DNA of 64,000 nucleotides from Snowella sp. GTDB lineage: Bacteria > Cyanobacteriota > Cyanobacteriia > Cyanobacteriales > Microcystaceae. The notes under the pieces are model-generated. The model saw only the letters and a program-made list of their open reading frames with translations. It was not told where the DNA came from and did not search any database. The position numbers and the translations under genes were made by a program. This document shows, one piece after another, positions 16,535 to 25,965 of this stretch. Numbering within the stretch: position 1 is the stretch's first letter; each line of letters begins with the position of its first letter. Location of the stretch: contig QBMS01000005.1 in the NCBI GenBank assembly GCA_003249095.1, forward strand, positions 17,737 through 81,736. The letters are read 5' to 3'.

Positions 16535-17716
16535 TTAGGGACTTTGCGATTGCTTTGGTTCAGGATAAATTTCAGTCACCACTCTATCTTTTTTATCACT
16601 GGTGACAATGACACTATTATTTTGCAGAATACCGATCGCCCTTTCTCCTGTGAGATTAAATTTAGGGGATTTGCTTTGTTGATAAATCACATTTCCCAGG
16701 GCCTCCAAGGTTTGGTCAGCCATATTCCAAGTCAGGTTATTGGCAAAGAGGGTCGCTTGATTCCGTTGACTCATCCCCTGGGCTCCCCCTGTCAGCCAGG
16801 CCATCCTTTGATTGAGATCTACCTTACCCTGATTGCCCGTAATGGTAATTTGTTCTTCATAATCGACTAACTTCAGGGGCTGGGAGGAATCGACTAGCCG
16901 TTTGTCATAGTGCCAATTGATCAAAGTTCCCGCAATTTGCAGAGGCGGCTTTAGGGATTTAAAATCCACACTCTGTCGGATTTGCAACAGTTTAGTCTTC
17001 AATTGCAATTCTGCTTGTTTGGTCACGACCTGATCGGTGATCAGTTTATCTTGAAAGCGAGAAACCGTCATTAATTGATCACTCAGAATCTTGTTTTCAG
17101 CAATCAACCAAAACAAATGTTCCGTTTTCAGTTGCAGTCTTTTTTGAGCCGATACCGCGACAATGTTGCCCGACAAATCCACACGCTGGCGACGGGTTTC
17201 ATACCGTCCTTCTTTGGCGGTCACTTCCAGTTGGGGATGACTGCCCTTAAAATCACTACGAATAATCAACAGAGAATTTTTGGGTTGCCACTCGGCTTCA
17301 TTACTGCGAATCACCGCCTTGTTACGGGGATCAACGGCGATAATATTTTGCCGCAAAATCACGATTTCCCCGTCTTTTTGAATTTCTCCCTTATCCGCAC
17401 TCACTTTGAGGACGATTTTTCCATCGGTAAATAAATTTCCCTTGATGCCAGTCAAGTCCGCATTTTTGCGATCGGGGGTATAAACCGCATCTTCTACCTG
17501 AATTTTCCAGAGATTCTGTCCCTTGGCATTAGTTTGCTCTAGGGTCGCCTTGGTTAACCTCAGATAGCTTTCTAACTTGCCGCTCGGAGTCGGACTGGGC
17601 TGGGCGATCGGTTTAGAGGGTTGACATCCCGCGACCATAAAAATCAGGACACCACTAAGCAGTAGTCTCCAACTATCCATAGAACGAGGTAAAAAATTTA
17701 ACAAATCAAAAGCCAA
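16535..17716 (-). CDS. lptC: LPS export system protein LptC
   Basis: LptC forms part of the periplasmic bridge that carries lipopolysaccharide to the outer membrane. This 393-residue version has a hydrophobic amino segment ending VLIFMVAGC (lipobox-like) and then two stretches of beta-jellyroll type sequence (ADLTGIKGNLFTDGKIVLKV; RQRVDLSGNIVAVSAQKRLQ). It is about twice the size of enterobacterial LptC, as is usual in cyanobacteria. Upstream, 29 bases away on the same strand, is an NYN-domain gene. Confidence 0.8.
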   Translation of the reverse strand: MAFDLLNFLPRSMDSWRLLLSGVLIFMVAGCQPSKPIAQPSPTPSGKLESYLRLTKATLEQTNAKGQNLWKIQVEDAVYTPDRKNADLTGIKGNLFTDGKIVLKVSADKGEIQKDGEIVILRQNIIAVDPRNKAVIRSNEAEWQPKNSLLIIRSDFKGSHPQLEVTAKEGRYETRRQRVDLSGNIVAVSAQKRLQLKTEHLFWLIAENKILSDQLMTVSRFQDKLITDQVVTKQAELQLKTKLLQIRQSVDFKSLKPPLQIAGTLINWHYDKRLVDSSQPLKLVDYEEQITITGNQGKVDLNQRMAWLTGGAQGMSQRNQATLFANNLTWNMADQTLEALGNVIYQQSKSPKFNLTGERAIGILQNNSVIVTSDKKDRVVTEIYPEPKQSQSP

Positions 17717-17745
17717 TTACCAGAATTTCAAGCAGATTTAGTGAA

Positions 17746-18351
17746 TTAACGGGTTTTATCGTGGTCGAGTATGCCAATCGTCGGAAAGCTCCCATAACTC
17801 AGGTTGGTTTTCGAGGTTTTTTGGATCTCTTCCTTAATTTGGTCTAGATCCACATAGCGATCCGACACGTTAATTAAACTATCACTGGTCATCGATCGCA
17901 AGCTAACGACTTCAATTCTTGCTCCCCGATAACTGACCGCATCCGCCGCGTAGGCCAAATCTCCATCCCCACTGACAATCACTGCCGTATCAAAGGAACC
18001 CACAAGAGCCATTAAATCCACCGCAATTTCCACATCTAAATTTGCTTTTTTTGAGCCATCGGGTAATTGGACAAGATCTTTGGCAATCACTCGGTAGCCA
18101 TTGCGCCGCATCCAGAGTAAAAAGCCCTGTTGTTTCTCATTGGTGCGATCGACTCCCGTATAAAAGAAAGCTCTGAGTAAGCGAGACCCCCCTGTTAAAC
18201 GGAGAAGTAACTTGGTGTAATCAATTTCAATGCCCAACTGAAGAGCGGCATAAAACAGATTAGAACCATCGATAAAAATAGCGACCCGACCCCGATTTTC
18301 CAAAAGCTGATCGTGGGTAAAGAGGGGATCATTCTCAAATTCTTCAAACAT
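17746..18351 (-). CDS. NYN-domain protein, LabA-like
   Basis: The 201-residue protein has the NYN (PIN-like) nuclease fold: RVAIFIDGSNLFYAA with the first acidic residue, then KKANLDVEIAVDLMAL and VIVSGDGDLAYAADAVSYRG carrying the other acids. The overall sequence is close to LabA, the clock-output protein of Synechococcus elongatus, but several LabA-like paralogues exist. It may bind or cleave RNA. It precedes lptC and the response regulator on the same strand. Confidence 0.85.
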   Translation of the reverse strand: MFEEFENDPLFTHDQLLENRGRVAIFIDGSNLFYAALQLGIEIDYTKLLLRLTGGSRLLRAFFYTGVDRTNEKQQGFLLWMRRNGYRVIAKDLVQLPDGSKKANLDVEIAVDLMALVGSFDTAVIVSGDGDLAYAADAVSYRGARIEVVSLRSMTSDSLINVSDRYVDLDQIKEEIQKTSKTNLSYGSFPTIGILDHDKTR

Positions 18352-18473
18352 TTTTGTTATACCTCGTTTGTTATACGTTTAAAAAAAGGGTTCTTTAAAA
18401 ATTGGAAAAAATTAAAACAGATAGCGTATTAGCCCGATAATAACTCAAAAGTAAGGGATGACCTAATAAAAGA

Positions 18474-20087
18474 TCAAGGGGAGCCGTCACTGACAGGGGG
18501 GTCGAGACGATTAAAAATGGGTTTGGCCACATTTAACTGGATATTTGCAGGAAAAGACCCCCATTGTCCATGTTCTTCAAAGGTAACTGTTTCCTTAAAT
18601 TTTTCCCAATCGTTAAAATGAATCGTAAAACCTAACTGGTGATAAATATCCGTACTTAAATTGGGAATAATGGGAGAGAGGAGATAGGCCGCTAGACGAA
18701 TAGATTCTAGAACACTATATAAAATTTTTTCAACCTCTTGGTGTTGTTGCTGTTTGTATAAACTCCAAGGGGCATTTTCATCAATGTATTTATTACAGGC
18801 GCGAATCAGGGTGAAAATTTCTTCCCCCGCTTCACTCAAGGCCAATTTATCGTAGGATTCCGTAACGCGATCGCCCAGATTTTGACCCAACAACAACAGG
18901 GCATCATCGGGTGATAAATCCGCCGCCGTCAACTGAGGGCCTTGACCTTGACAATATTTTTTTACCATCCCCAAGGTTCGATTCAGTAAATTCCCCAAAT
19001 CGTTCGCCAGGTCAGCATTGAGGACATTAATAAAACGGGTTTCATTAAAATCTCCATCCTTGCCAAGTTCAATTTGAGTCAGAAAATAATAGCGTACCGC
19101 ATCGGCCCCATAGCGTTCCACTAAATCTACAGGATCTAGGGTATTACCTAGACTTTTACCCATTTTTTGGTTATCTTTGGTCAGAAATCCATGACCAAAC
19201 ACTTTTTCAGGAAGGGGAAGTTGGGCCGCCATCAACATCGCGGGCCAATACACGGCATGAAATCGGAGAATGTCTTTACCGATCAAATGCAAATTAATCG
19301 GCCACCAGTTAGCGAGGGCATTGGTTAAGGTGGGTTCCTGATCTGGCTCTAACAGGGCCGTAACATACCCCAGCAGTGCGTCAAACCAAACATAGATGGT
19401 GTGTTTCGGATCAGTCGGAATGGGAAACCCCCAGTCCAGATTAATCCGAGAAATAGAAAAGTCCTGTAATCCTTGTTTAACAAAGTTTAGGACTTCATTG
19501 CGACGACTTTCGGGTTGAATAAAATCAGGGTTTTCCTCGTAGAGTTTTTCCAATGGCTCCTGATAGCGAGACAAGCGAAAGAAGTAATTTTCCTCATCTC
19601 GCCACTCGGCGGTCAAATTAGTATGGATAGGACAACAGCCATTTTCTAATAGATCTCGCTTTTCCTTAAATTCTTCACAGGCAACGCAATACCATCCCTG
19701 TTGTTGGGCGAGGTAAATATCTCCTGCCCCTGCAACTCGTTCAAAAAATTCCTTAACAATTGCGGCATGGCGGAGAGCAGTCGTGCGACTGAAACGGTCG
19801 TATTGAATATCTAATTTTTGCCAGAGGGATTCAAAACTCGTGACGATGCGATCGCAATGTACCTGGGGCGATAATCCCTTTGTTTCGGCTGTCCGTTGAA
19901 TTTTTTGGCCATGTTCGTCGGTTCCTGTAATCAGCAAAACAGAATACCCCTGAAGTCGCTTAAAACGGGCGATCGCATCGGCCACCATTGTGGTGTAGGC
20001 ACTCCCCAGGTGGGGAACATCATTAACGTAATACAGGGGAGTTGTAAGAGAAAATCTTTTGATATCAGCGTTTTTAAAGGGGGTCAT
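18474..20087 (-). CDS. metG: methionyl-tRNA synthetase
   Basis: Charges tRNA-Met with methionine. The signature regions are PLYYVNDVPHLGSAYTT (HIGH-equivalent HLGS), the zinc-knuckle region CVACEEFKEKR...CCPIH, and KMGKSLGN (KMSKS loop). The chain lacks the C-terminal tRNA-binding domain found in some bacteria and ends after the anticodon-binding helices. The track starts at a TTG (20117); ATG at 20087 (MTPFKNADIK) is preferred. Confidence 0.95.
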   Translation of the reverse strand: MTPFKNADIKRFSLTTPLYYVNDVPHLGSAYTTMVADAIARFKRLQGYSVLLITGTDEHGQKIQRTAETKGLSPQVHCDRIVTSFESLWQKLDIQYDRFSRTTALRHAAIVKEFFERVAGAGDIYLAQQQGWYCVACEEFKEKRDLLENGCCPIHTNLTAEWRDEENYFFRLSRYQEPLEKLYEENPDFIQPESRRNEVLNFVKQGLQDFSISRINLDWGFPIPTDPKHTIYVWFDALLGYVTALLEPDQEPTLTNALANWWPINLHLIGKDILRFHAVYWPAMLMAAQLPLPEKVFGHGFLTKDNQKMGKSLGNTLDPVDLVERYGADAVRYYFLTQIELGKDGDFNETRFINVLNADLANDLGNLLNRTLGMVKKYCQGQGPQLTAADLSPDDALLLLGQNLGDRVTESYDKLALSEAGEEIFTLIRACNKYIDENAPWSLYKQQQHQEVEKILYSVLESIRLAAYLLSPIIPNLSTDIYHQLGFTIHFNDWEKFKETVTFEEHGQWGSFPANIQLNVAKPIFNRLDPPVSDGSP

Positions 20088-20392
20088 ATTGTCAAAAATA
20101 GAATACAAGCAAACCAAAACCGTTATTGATAACGGAATAATTTCAAGTATCCAGCCTAATTATTATTTTTATATTGTTCTAATTTAAACGAAATAGACTA
20201 GTAGATATGATTAAAACTTTGTGAAAATTTTTGATGAAAGCTCTATTATTTTTACCGAATAAGCTCTCTAATGATAGCGTAAAATCCATTAAAATCTGGA
20301 AAAATAGAAAAGAATATCGGTATATTTACTTAATATTTACTGATGAAGCTGAGAGAAAAAACTTATCAATAAACCAGAAAACATTCCTTGGG
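20088..20392. other. intergenic stretch upstream of metG
   Basis: About 300 bases of A+T-rich sequence. The track ORF at 20231 has a TTG-ATG start and low-complexity content and is judged spurious. Presumably it holds the metG promoter on the minus strand; no motif is assigned. Confidence 0.3.
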
Positions 20393-20569
20393 CTAATCTT
20401 GCCCAGGAAGAGTCACCTCTGGAAAGGGTAAAATCGGTAGGCGATCGCCCCGAAAAACTTCTTCACTCAATTTTCCTAATTCTATAATTCCCTCAGTTAA
20501 GGGACGGGAAAGACTTAATCCCACCAGCAGAGGAAACGTCACAAAACTTAAGCAAATTTGGGGATTCAT
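20393..20569 (-). CDS. small conserved-looking protein with hydrophobic amino end
   Basis: A 58-residue ORF missing from the track. It begins MNPQICLSFVTFPLLVGLSL, a signal-peptide-like segment, and continues LTEGIIELGKLSEEVFRGDR and LPILPFPEVTLPGQD. The even codon use across a HIP1 site and the Pro-rich end with clear sequence character suggest a real gene. Function unknown. It lies just after fur on the same strand. Confidence 0.5.
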   Translation of the reverse strand: MNPQICLSFVTFPLLVGLSLSRPLTEGIIELGKLSEEVFRGDRLPILPFPEVTLPGQD

Positions 20570-20611
20570 GGGTTAATTGATTCTTAAATAATCAGGAATT
20601 AAAGCTTTATT

Positions 20612-21145
20612 TTATGCGGGGGATGAGGGATTGACAACATCCGATTCGGAATGAGTTTTAGAAATGGTTCGGGTACAGCACCAATTACTGGGCAAGGCCG
20701 ATGGCCATCCCATGCGAATCGCTTCAGGGCAAATCGTTGTCACCGTTAATTGACAATCAATCAGTTGAAAACCCTCTTTGTCACATTGTTTTAAACTGTG
20801 TTTTAAAATCGAATCATTATTAAATTCAATGGTTCGGTTGCACTGCACACAAACAATATGATGGTGATGGTGATGGGCCTGATGGAGTTCGTAATGTTTA
20901 TGACCTTCGGCCAGTTCTAGCTCCCGTAAAATGCCCATACGAGACATTAATTTGACACTACGGTAGATCGTGGACAAACTAATGCCTTCCTTGCGCTTTT
21001 CTAACAATTCGTAAAGTTCTTCCGCACTGAGATGATTACCCTTAGGTAAATTTTGAAAGACGTGAAGAATTTTTTCTCGTTGGGGAGTTAATCGCCAGCC
21101 TCTGGAATTTAATTCTGATTTGAGGGAATTAGCGGTATAAGTCAT
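20612..21145 (-). CDS. fur: Fur family transcriptional regulator
   Basis: The sequence reads as a FurA-type iron regulator: the winged-helix part LNSRGWRLTPQREKILHVF and ISLSTIYRSVKLMSRMGILR, the His-rich metal region HYELHQAHHHHHHIVC, CVQC, and the long cyanobacterial C-terminus (TTICPEAIRMGWPSALPSNW). FurA controls iron uptake and oxidative-stress genes and binds Fe(II) or haem. ATG at 21145 (MTYTANSLK) is the likely start; the track version adds 14 residues of less typical sequence. Confidence 0.88.
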   Translation of the reverse strand: MTYTANSLKSELNSRGWRLTPQREKILHVFQNLPKGNHLSAEELYELLEKRKEGISLSTIYRSVKLMSRMGILRELELAEGHKHYELHQAHHHHHHIVCVQCNRTIEFNNDSILKHSLKQCDKEGFQLIDCQLTVTTICPEAIRMGWPSALPSNWCCTRTISKTHSESDVVNPSSPA

Positions 21146-21233
21146 GATCCGCGACTTGCTCGCAACACTAGGTAGATTCCTCATCATAGTCTTTAGTGAT
21201 GGCTATTTGCAACAAAAAGCCCTAATTGCCAAT

Positions 21234-21256
21234 AAAAAAAGCCCGCCGAAGCGAGC
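21234..21256 (-). terminator. rho-independent terminator after crhR
   Basis: On the minus strand GCTCGC and GCGGGC form a 6-bp stem (one G-U pair) around a TTCG loop, followed by seven T. It lies 29 bases after the crhR stop and closes the rimO-crhR unit. Confidence 0.85.
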
Positions 21257-21284
21257 TAAAACGAGACACAATAGTTATTAATCT

Positions 21285-22712
21285 TTATTGATCACTGAAA
21301 ACAGGCTTTCTGTTAGAGGAGTGACGATGATTGTTGTTGTTATTGTTGATTTTGTTAGGTTTGCGTTTGATAGCTGGCTTGTTCATGCCACTTTCAGGAA
21401 CTTCCCATTCGGTTTTCATCCAGTTAGGACAATTTTGGTCGTAGATCATTTGTAAGGCCGCTGCCGCGATCGCCTGGGGATCATAGTCTGCGCTCAGGTC
21501 ACGCACCAGGGGTAAGAAAGAGGCCATCCGTTCACCCGTTAAGGCTTCTTGGATTTGATTTTGTAATTTTTCTAAGCGTTTGGCTTCAACCACCGAACGA
21601 GTAGGGATTTCATGAATTTCAATCCGTTGTTTGAGACGTTGTTCAATTTGACGGAGTAAACGACGATCAATGGGTTCTACCAAGGCGATCGCGGTTCCTG
21701 TTTTTCCTGCCCGTCCCGTCCGTCCAATACGGTGAATATAGGTTTCCGCATTATCAGGTAAATCAAAGTTAATTACATGGCTCAAATTCGTGACATCTAA
21801 ACCCCGTGCGGCAATATCCGTCGCCACAACTAATTTAACCTTATTATCCCGAAAACGTTGTACTAGACGCTCCCGTTGGGATTGGCTCAAATTACCGTGA
21901 TATTCATCTACACTTTGGCCCGATTCCTGAAGTTTGCTGGTTAGTTCCGCCGCCGTTTGCTTGGTTCGGACGAAAATAATCGCTGATTCAGGACTTTCAA
22001 TTTCTAGAATCGGTTGCAGAGCTTTCAACTTCGACCAACCACGAGGAACAAAATAAAGTTGTTGCTCAATTTTTGTCGGAGCGACTTCCAATTGTTTCAC
22101 CGAAACCGTTGCGGGATCTTTCAAGAACTGATTAACCAATTCGCGAATTTCGCGGGGCATGGTAGCCGAGAAACAAGCCGTCTGACGGGTTGCAGGGGTC
22201 TTTTTCAAAATGGTTTTCACATCATCAATGAAACCCATACTGAGCATTTCATCCGCTTCGTCTAAGACCACCCAACGGACTTCTTCAAGGTTTAATTTTT
22301 TGCGGTCAATTAAATCAATGACGCGGCCAGGAGTCCCAACAACAATTTGCACACCGCGTTCTAAACTACGGATTTGGCGTTCGATGGATTGACCCCCATA
22401 GACCGTTAGAACAAATAAACGACGTTGATTCGTGAAGTCTTTCATCGCTTCAGCGACTTGTTGAGCCAATTCCCGTGTGGGGGTTAAAATAATGGCTTGG
22501 ATACCAGGGCGACGGTCAATTTGCTCTAGAATCGGTAAGGAATAGGCGGCGGTTTTTCCAGTCCCTGTTTGGGATTGGGCTACTAGGTCTTTGCCCCCTA
22601 ACATCAGGGGAATGGCCTGGGCTTGAATTTCCGTTGGCTCCGTAAAACCTAGTGATTCTAGGTGCTGGGTATGTTCATCGGATAATCCTAAGCTTTGAAA
22701 AGAAATAGTCAT
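21285..22712 (-). CDS. crhR: DEAD-box RNA helicase, CrhR type
   Basis: ATP-dependent RNA helicase with all the DEAD motifs: Q-motif GFTEPTEIQAQAIP, AQSQTGTGKT, PTRELAQQ, VLDEADEM, SAT, and HRIGRTGRAG. The C-terminal tail is basic and Asn-rich (NKINNNNNNHRHSSNRK), and the stretch GERMASFLPLVRDLS is characteristic of the cold- and redox-responsive CrhR of Synechocystis. The ATG at 22712 (MTISFQSLG) fits the family; the track start at 22820 adds 36 doubtful residues. The upstream gene is rimO, the order known for Synechocystis slr0082-slr0083. Confidence 0.92.
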   Translation of the reverse strand: MTISFQSLGLSDEHTQHLESLGFTEPTEIQAQAIPLMLGGKDLVAQSQTGTGKTAAYSLPILEQIDRRPGIQAIILTPTRELAQQVAEAMKDFTNQRRLFVLTVYGGQSIERQIRSLERGVQIVVGTPGRVIDLIDRKKLNLEEVRWVVLDEADEMLSMGFIDDVKTILKKTPATRQTACFSATMPREIRELVNQFLKDPATVSVKQLEVAPTKIEQQLYFVPRGWSKLKALQPILEIESPESAIIFVRTKQTAAELTSKLQESGQSVDEYHGNLSQSQRERLVQRFRDNKVKLVVATDIAARGLDVTNLSHVINFDLPDNAETYIHRIGRTGRAGKTGTAIALVEPIDRRLLRQIEQRLKQRIEIHEIPTRSVVEAKRLEKLQNQIQEALTGERMASFLPLVRDLSADYDPQAIAAAALQMIYDQNCPNWMKTEWEVPESGMNKPAIKRKPNKINNNNNNHRHSSNRKPVFSDQ

Positions 22713-22828
22713 GGGGAACGTTGTATTTTTCAGAATTTGACAAGGGTTAATAAAATTTGAGTTATCGGAAGAAATATATTTTTCATACATCCCTATGGAT
22801 AACGCTGGTCGAGTTTTCACAACTCCGC

Positions 22829-24142
22829 TTACACCACTTCTCCATAGAGATCGTAAACATCTGCTGCGGTAATGGTGACGGGAACAATGACTCCCAGGGG
22901 AGCCTCTCCTTTGACATAGACCAATCCATCAACTTCTGGGGCAAAGCGGGCAGAACGCCCAATCAATTCCCCTGTTTCAGGATTTTCTTGTTCAATCAGA
23001 ACCTCAACCGTCTTTCCAATAGACGCTTGATTTTTTTTAGCAGAAATCGGTTGCTGAGTCTGCATTAAAAGATTACGCCGCTCGTCCATCACCTTTGCTG
23101 GGACTTGATGGGGCATTTTGTAAGCAGGGGTTTCTTCTTCGGGTGAGAAGGTAAAGACCCCTACATGGTCGAACTCGTGGCGTTGAACAAAGCTAAGTAG
23201 GTGGTTAAAATGTTCTGACGTTTCGCCTGGAAAACCGACAATAAAAGTAGTACGCAGGATGGCGTTGGGAATTGCGTTTTGAATCTTTTCAATGATAACA
23301 TCATTGACTTGACCTTGCCAGGGTCGATTCATGGCTTTAAGGATCTCCGAGTGGGAGTGTTGGAGGGGTAAATCTAGATAGGGCAGGACGTTGGGAGTTT
23401 CCTGAATGGCTTTGATTACCTTGGGGGTGAGTCCTGTGGGATAGGCATAATGGATGCGTATCCAGGGAACATCGACTTGACCCAAGGCCCGTAGCAATTC
23501 ATCTAATTTAGGTTCGCCGTACAAATCTAAACCATAGTTAGTGGTGATTTGGGAAATAAGAATGATTTCCTTGACTCCCTGGGCTGCTAATTGCCGTGCT
23601 TCTGCCACAATCGATTCAATGGGCCGCGATCGCTGATTACCCCGTAGATGGGGAATAATGCAAAAAGCACACCGATAGTCACACCCTTCAGCGACGCGCA
23701 GATAGGCCACGCCTTCGGTCGTTGTGCGATAACGGGGCGTATGTTCATCGGCAATGTAGGTCGGCTCGGCAGAAATCGCCTTAACTCGCTCACCTTGCTC
23801 TACTTTTTCAACGATTTCAACAATTTTTTGATAATCGCCCGTACCGACGACCGCAACTGCTTCGGGAATTTCTTCTAAAAGCTGTTCTTGAAAGTGTTGC
23901 GCTAAACAACCAGAGATAATAATTTTCTTATCGGCTTCTGCTAATTCAACGAGGGTACGCACCGATTCCTTTCGGGCATCCCCAATAAAGCTACAAGTGT
24001 TAACAATGACGTAATCTGCTAGTTCTTCGTTGGCATCAACGGAGTAACCTGCTTGTACTAGCAAGCCTAGCATATGTTCTGAATCGATACGGTTCTTTTC
24101 GCATCCCAGATGGGAGATAGCGATCGTTGGCTTGTTGCCCAT
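22829..24142 (-). CDS. rimO: ribosomal protein S12 methylthiotransferase
   Basis: Radical-SAM enzyme that methylthiolates the conserved Asp of ribosomal protein S12. It starts with the MTTase domain ([18 protein letters not shown]) and has the radical-SAM triad CDYRCAFC (CX3CX2C) and the C-terminal TRAM domain ([13 protein letters not shown]). At 437 residues the length is typical. The gene reads toward crhR with 116 bases between them, matching the dicistronic rimO-crhR operon known from Synechocystis. Confidence 0.94.
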   Translation of the reverse strand: MGNKPTIAISHLGCEKNRIDSEHMLGLLVQAGYSVDANEELADYVIVNTCSFIGDARKESVRTLVELAEADKKIIISGCLAQHFQEQLLEEIPEAVAVVGTGDYQKIVEIVEKVEQGERVKAISAEPTYIADEHTPRYRTTTEGVAYLRVAEGCDYRCAFCIIPHLRGNQRSRPIESIVAEARQLAAQGVKEIILISQITTNYGLDLYGEPKLDELLRALGQVDVPWIRIHYAYPTGLTPKVIKAIQETPNVLPYLDLPLQHSHSEILKAMNRPWQGQVNDVIIEKIQNAIPNAILRTTFIVGFPGETSEHFNHLLSFVQRHEFDHVGVFTFSPEEETPAYKMPHQVPAKVMDERRNLLMQTQQPISAKKNQASIGKTVEVLIEQENPETGELIGRSARFAPEVDGLVYVKGEAPLGVIVPVTITAADVYDLYGEVV

Positions 24143-24389
24143 GCGTTTCTTGGTATCACCCTGTTATCACGACTTCGGGGTTGCAAACCAAGAATGCTTT
24201 AACGTTCAGCCGAGTCGGACGATTGTTAGTTAGGATTTGGTTTTTCCCCTGTATTGTAAAATATTGTAACAGACAAATGCCGATTCTGCCGAATGAGTTC
24301 AACGACTTTGATTAAATTCTCATTATTTCTAATGATTTTTTAAAATCAAACGATACATTTACTCCTGAAAAATACTGAGGGGATTCCTA

Positions 24390-25064
24390 ATGTCAGATTT
24401 GCCTTTAAATTTAACCGCGATCGCTGTTTTTGTGATGATGCTCTCCGTTTTAATCGGGCCGTTGATCCATCTATCTCCTTTTGTGACGGCCCTGACGACC
24501 ATTTCTTTGTTGGGACTGATCACTGCCGATCAATTTGCCTGGCAGGGTCGGGGAAGCAATTTATTCCTCGATAGCCTAGCTTCCAAAAAGCAACGAAAAA
24601 GAATTTTGCACCACGAAGCAGGTCATTTTTTGGCGGCCTATTACCTGGGGATTCCCATCAAGGACTATACCCTCTCGGCGTGGGAAACTTTCAAGCAAGG
24701 AAACCCAGGGCTAGGAGGAGTGCAGTTTGATACGGAACCGCTCGAAAACCAGTCCCAAAATTGGCAGAATTTTCCCCTGATCCTAGAACGATTTGCAACG
24801 GTGTGGATGGCGGGGATCGCGGCAGAGCAATTAATTTATGGTCAAGCCGAGGGAGGAAATGATGATCGTCAAAAATTATTAATTTCTCTCAATCTGTCCC
24901 AATTACCCCAAGCTATTTATCCACAAAAGGAGCGTTGGGCTTTAGTACAGGCAAAAAATCTGTTGGAAAGTCATCGTGCTGAATATGACGCATTGGTTCA
25001 AGCCATGACCGAAAGACTGCCTGTTGTCGATTGTTGTCGCATCATTCAGGAAAAACAGGTCTAA
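24390..25064 (+). CDS. FtsH-like M41 metalloprotease domain protein without AAA module
   Basis: The 224-residue protein has two predicted membrane helices in the first 45 residues, then the zinc-protease motif HHEAGHFLAAYYLG (HEAGH 75-79) and a distal segment, ATVWMAGIAAEQLIYG, that resembles the third-ligand region of FtsH. There is no ATPase domain, unlike FtsH. Such stand-alone M41-like membrane proteins occur in cyanobacteria and plastids. Substrate and cofactor proteins are unknown. Confidence 0.8.
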   Translation: MSDLPLNLTAIAVFVMMLSVLIGPLIHLSPFVTALTTISLLGLITADQFAWQGRGSNLFLDSLASKKQRKRILHHEAGHFLAAYYLGIPIKDYTLSAWETFKQGNPGLGGVQFDTEPLENQSQNWQNFPLILERFATVWMAGIAAEQLIYGQAEGGNDDRQKLLISLNLSQLPQAIYPQKERWALVQAKNLLESHRAEYDALVQAMTERLPVVDCCRIIQEKQV

Positions 25065-25158
25065 TTGTGCGTCAGTCCCTCTGGTCTTTACAATATAGAA
25101 GAGCGGTCAATTTAATGATGCCGCCAATGGTATTAATTTTCGATTTGAGGCTAAATCT

Positions 25159-25758
25159 GTGGATGCAATGGAATTCTTTCAGAAAAGTTCGGGAAAATGG
25201 CGATCACAGCGTACCACCCACCATCTGGCGTTTCGACGAGCCGAAATCGGAACATCAGAAATTTATGTCGAAGCATTGGGCGCAGATAATCCCAAGGTGA
25301 TTGAAATTTGTGAACTCCATGAATTTGATGCGGCTTTGGCTGTCGGTGGAGCCTTTGTCAGTTGGGAAAGCGCGATGTCCTGGGATCAAGAAGGGGAAAA
25401 TCACGAAGGAACAACGGTGTTTGCCCTGATCCCTGATACAGACAATCCCCAATCGGGAACGCTTCTGCGAGAACGGGGTTACGCGGAAATTGTTCCGATC
25501 GCGGGAAGATATCACATTGACGAGGAAGAAGCTTTAGTCCTGGTGACAGACTACGAAACCATGACGACCATTGAGCGATTCTGGTTTGCCAATCCTAATT
25601 TACGCCTGAGAACGAGTACGGTGCAACGTTTCGGGGGATTCAATACAGCCACTTTTTGTACGGAAATGCGGGCGTTAGAAGAATCGGAGTCAGAATCCGA
25701 CAGTGTTTCTGCTCTAACGTCTGATGCGATCGCCTTTGATGCCATCAGTGGTTGGTAA
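25159..25758 (+). CDS. CpcS/CpeS-type phycobiliprotein lyase
   Basis: Attaches bilin chromophores to phycobiliproteins. The 199-residue chain has the family opening MDAMEFFQKSSGKWRSQRTT, HLAFRRAE, and a C-terminal WFANPNLRLRTSTVQRFGG. The start is a GTG at 25159, supported by GAGG ending 8 bases upstream; an ATG three codons on lacks this spacing. The last 25 residues (ESESESDSVSAL) are an acidic tail. The cpcG gene lies 207 bases downstream, fitting a role in phycobilisome assembly. S versus U or other subtype is not assigned. Confidence 0.85.
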   Translation: MDAMEFFQKSSGKWRSQRTTHHLAFRRAEIGTSEIYVEALGADNPKVIEICELHEFDAALAVGGAFVSWESAMSWDQEGENHEGTTVFALIPDTDNPQSGTLLRERGYAEIVPIAGRYHIDEEEALVLVTDYETMTTIERFWFANPNLRLRTSTVQRFGGFNTATFCTEMRALEESESESDSVSALTSDAIAFDAISGW

Positions 25759-25965
25759 AAGGGAATTACCTAGTCCTGATTGAAACCATGATTTTGGGAG
25801 AAATAGAGCTTTTTTAAAGTTAATCTCGAAACCCAAGGCCTAACTTTGACCAGAAATCATTAATGTTTGTAATAAATTGTAATATTTGGCAATGGGTAGG
25901 CCCCGACTCCCTTATCATTTAGGTTAATTCAATTTAAGCTTTTCTAATATTACGGAGGTTTTAAC

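Noticed and set aside
20231-20431. Plus-strand ORF of 66 residues
   Set aside because: TTG-ATG start, low-complexity content and overlap with the better-supported minus-strand 58-residue ORF.
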